Of a stretch of 64,000 nt of DNA, positions 61,927 through 64,000 are shown piece after piece; position 1 is the first letter of the stretch; every line of letters starts with the position of its first letter. The notes under the pieces are model-generated. The model was not told the DNA's origin. It ran no database searches and saw only the letters and a program-made list of their open reading frames with translations. The DNA comes from Lysobacterales bacterium (GTDB taxonomy: Bacteria > Pseudomonadota > Gammaproteobacteria > Xanthomonadales > BPKI01): positions 2,003,290 to 2,067,289 of the forward strand of contig BPKI01000001.1 of NCBI GenBank assembly GCA_026005055.1, in the 5' to 3' direction. The position numbers and the translations under genes were made by a program.

Positions 61927-62909
61927 GCCCAACGCCTCGAGGTCTGGTCAACGCCTTCGCCTACGACCGCCGCCACGGCAACCGGCGAGCCGTCTCGCTC
62001 GAGGAGCTGCCCGCGGTCATCCTGAAGCCCGATGTCTTTCTCTGGCTTGGGCTCTACGAGCCGGAGGCCGAACTGCTCGAGAGGCTCAAAGCCCTCTTCG
62101 GCTTGCACGAGCTCGCACTCGAAGACGCGCACAAGGCCCATCAACGGCCCAAAATCGAGCGTTACGGCGAGATGCTGTTCGTCGTCCTGCATACCGTTCA
62201 GTTTCAGGAAGGCGAGCCGAAGCGCGGCGAGACTCATCTCTTTGTGGGACCGCATTTCCTGATCAGCGTGCGCCATGGCGCGTCCCTTTCCTATGCACCG
62301 GTGCGCGCCCGCTGCGAGGCCGATCCCCGCCTGCACCGGCACGGACCCGCCTTCGCGCTCTATGCCATCTGCGACTTCGTCGTCGATCAGTACCTGCCCG
62401 TGGCGGAAAGCTGCGAACGCGAGCTGGAAAGACTGGAGGAGAGCATCTTCCAGCAGGCCATGAGCCGCGCCACCGTGCACCGCCTCTACACGCTCAAGAA
62501 GCGCCTGCTCGAGCTCAAGTTCACGCTGGCGCCGATGCAGGACGTCCTCGCCCAGCTCACCCGCGGCCACGAGCCCTTCGTGCCGCCGGCGATGCAACCC
62601 TACTTCCGCGACGTGCTCGATCACGCCCAGCGGGCCGCGAGCACCATCGACGCCGTGGCCGATCTGCTCGGCTCGGCGCTGCAGGTGAAACTCGCGCTCG
62701 TCACCGTCGGCCAGAACGAAGTGGTGAAGAAACTCGCCGGCTGGGCCGCGCTGGTCGCCGTCCCGACGCTGGTAGCGAGCTGGTACGGCATGAACTTCGA
62801 GCACATGCCCGAACTCTCCGAGCCGCTGGCCTACCCCATCCTCACCGGCGCCGTGGCGCTCGTCGTCGCCGCGCTCTACGGGTTGCTAAAGCGCGCCGGA
62901 TGGCTTTAG
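61923..62909 (+). CDS. corA: CorA family divalent cation transporter
   Basis: YGMNFEHMPEL motif and two C-terminal TMs. Confidence 0.95.
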   Translation: MSPTPRGLVNAFAYDRRHGNRRAVSLEELPAVILKPDVFLWLGLYEPEAELLERLKALFGLHELALEDAHKAHQRPKIERYGEMLFVVLHTVQFQEGEPKRGETHLFVGPHFLISVRHGASLSYAPVRARCEADPRLHRHGPAFALYAICDFVVDQYLPVAESCERELERLEESIFQQAMSRATVHRLYTLKKRLLELKFTLAPMQDVLAQLTRGHEPFVPPAMQPYFRDVLDHAQRAASTIDAVADLLGSALQVKLALVTVGQNEVVKKLAGWAALVAVPTLVASWYGMNFEHMPELSEPLAYPILTGAVALVVAALYGLLKRAGWL

Positions 62910-63086
62910 TCGCCAAGCACGGAGCCCACGGCAAGGTCTATTGCTTCGCAGTCAGGACGAACGCCAGCGAAGCGACCTCAGTCGAGCTCTCGGAGGCGAA
63001 GCTCACCATGAGCAAGGGATTCGGGCGACCTGGCGCAACGGCGCGCCCCGATGCGCAAGGCGCCATGCGTGATTATTCTGCTCCCA

Positions 63087-64000
63087 TCAGACCGTGGGAT
63101 CGTCACCTCCACGTGGTGACGGCTCATAAGTCAAGCTAAAGCTCGTTTCGTTCAGCCAGCGTCGGAACGATTCGTTGTCCATGAATTGCTTGAACAGCTC
63201 CGCGTCGTCCTTCATCAGCGCGGTCATGACCCGCAGGAGTGCCTTGTCATGCTCGATGCGGGCGTTCTGCCTGTCGGAGTTCCGGCGCGCGTTCTGGTAT
63301 GCCTTGTCGGCGGCCACGCGGTTCGGGATGTCCTCAGTGATCAGCTTGTGCACGCGGTCGGCATCGGACCACTGGATGTTGCCGAACTGCTCATTGAACG
63401 CCCTGATGATGTTGGACAGCCGGTCGAATTCGGGCTCCGGCTTGCGACCGCCGCCCGCAGTCGGCACCGGTTCGATCTCGGCGTCCGAGTCCGGAAGCTG
63501 GACCCGCATCGCCGCCTGCTTTTCGACCCGGTAGCTGTCCATGTCGATCGCTTCGAGGATGCCCTTCGATAAGTCCTCCTCGACCGGCGCCGGCAGCTTG
63601 GGCACCAGAAACGTCAGGAAAATCGAGAGCTTTTCCCACTCGACGTTCGTGTACGGCAGGATCGAGGAGAGAAACCCGTAGGTGCGGAGGAACGCCTTGG
63701 CCTTGCCCTTGAAGTCCACCTGTTCGTCCTCGTCCAGCCGCTCGAGGTAATCGGCGACACAGGCATCGAGGATCGGGTCCAGCTTGTCGCGGTCCGCGCC
63801 ACCGAGGTACAGCCGCACCAAATCCTCCACCTGCGCGGCGGCATAGACCTGGTAGCCATCGAGCGCGGCTTGGAGGTCGTGCAGTTTGTTCGGGTCGGTC
63901 TCCTCGGCGAGGATCGTCGTGCGGTAGTAGTCGGCGAATGCCTGCCGGATCGTATCGGCGTCGTTCATAAAGTCGAGCACGAACACATCGTGCTTCTTCG
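63087..64000 (-). CDS. hsdR: Type I restriction endonuclease subunit R, C-terminal part (5' end outside window)
   Basis: FVLDFMNDADTIRQAFADYYRTTILAEETDPNKLHDLQAALDGY; typical HsdR C-terminal region. Confidence 0.85.
   Translation of the reverse strand, partial: KKHDVFVLDFMNDADTIRQAFADYYRTTILAEETDPNKLHDLQAALDGYQVYAAAQVEDLVRLYLGGADRDKLDPILDACVADYLERLDEDEQVDFKGKAKAFLRTYGFLSSILPYTNVEWEKLSIFLTFLVPKLPAPVEEDLSKGILEAIDMDSYRVEKQAAMRVQLPDSDAEIEPVPTAGGGRKPEPEFDRLSNIIRAFNEQFGNIQWSDADRVHKLITEDIPNRVAADKAYQNARRNSDRQNARIEHDKALLRVMTALMKDDAELFKQFMDNESFRRWLNETSFSLTYEPSPRGGDDPTV

Overview
GC-rich (by eye), densely coded gammaproteobacterial chromosome segment; the lineage looks Xanthomonadales-like, which is inference only. 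About 57 CDSs, one tRNA-Thr(CGU) and one 33-aa ribosomal protein THX gene (absent from the supplied ORF track) are supported. Core blocks: sbcB (truncated at left edge), epmA-ligA, yidD-dihydroorotase, ffh-rpsP-rimM-trmD-rplS, radA, aspS, miaA-hfq-hflX, tdh-parC, dapD-arsC-dapE, divergent hutF/hutI, gltX, lpxH, uvrB, rnt, rsxE-nth, corC, corA. Most interesting parts: (1) an hvfABC-type RiPP cluster (about 55.5-57.5 kb): a precursor with six EG(K/R)CG motifs, a DUF692/MNIO enzyme and a DUF2063 partner, with no DoxX (HvfD) gene in the window; (2) a zinc-homeostasis island (about 40.4-49.5 kb): tandem MerC-like proteins, His-rich ZrgA/DUF2796 protein, ABC ATPase and FtsX-like permease, DUF3299 protein, TonB receptor with His-rich stretches, a secreted protein with a 10-Cys tail, a secreted M14 (AstE/AspA) deacylase translationally coupled to a zur gene, and two Zur-box-like palindromes; (3) a penicillin acylase - ECF sigma - Ser/Thr kinase/TPR chain with overlapping start/stop codons; (4) a 16-bp palindrome resembling a PsrA site, overlapping the -35 box of a secreted lipase-like gene. 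The right edge enters a type I restriction HsdR gene. All family calls come from motif recognition; no database search was run.
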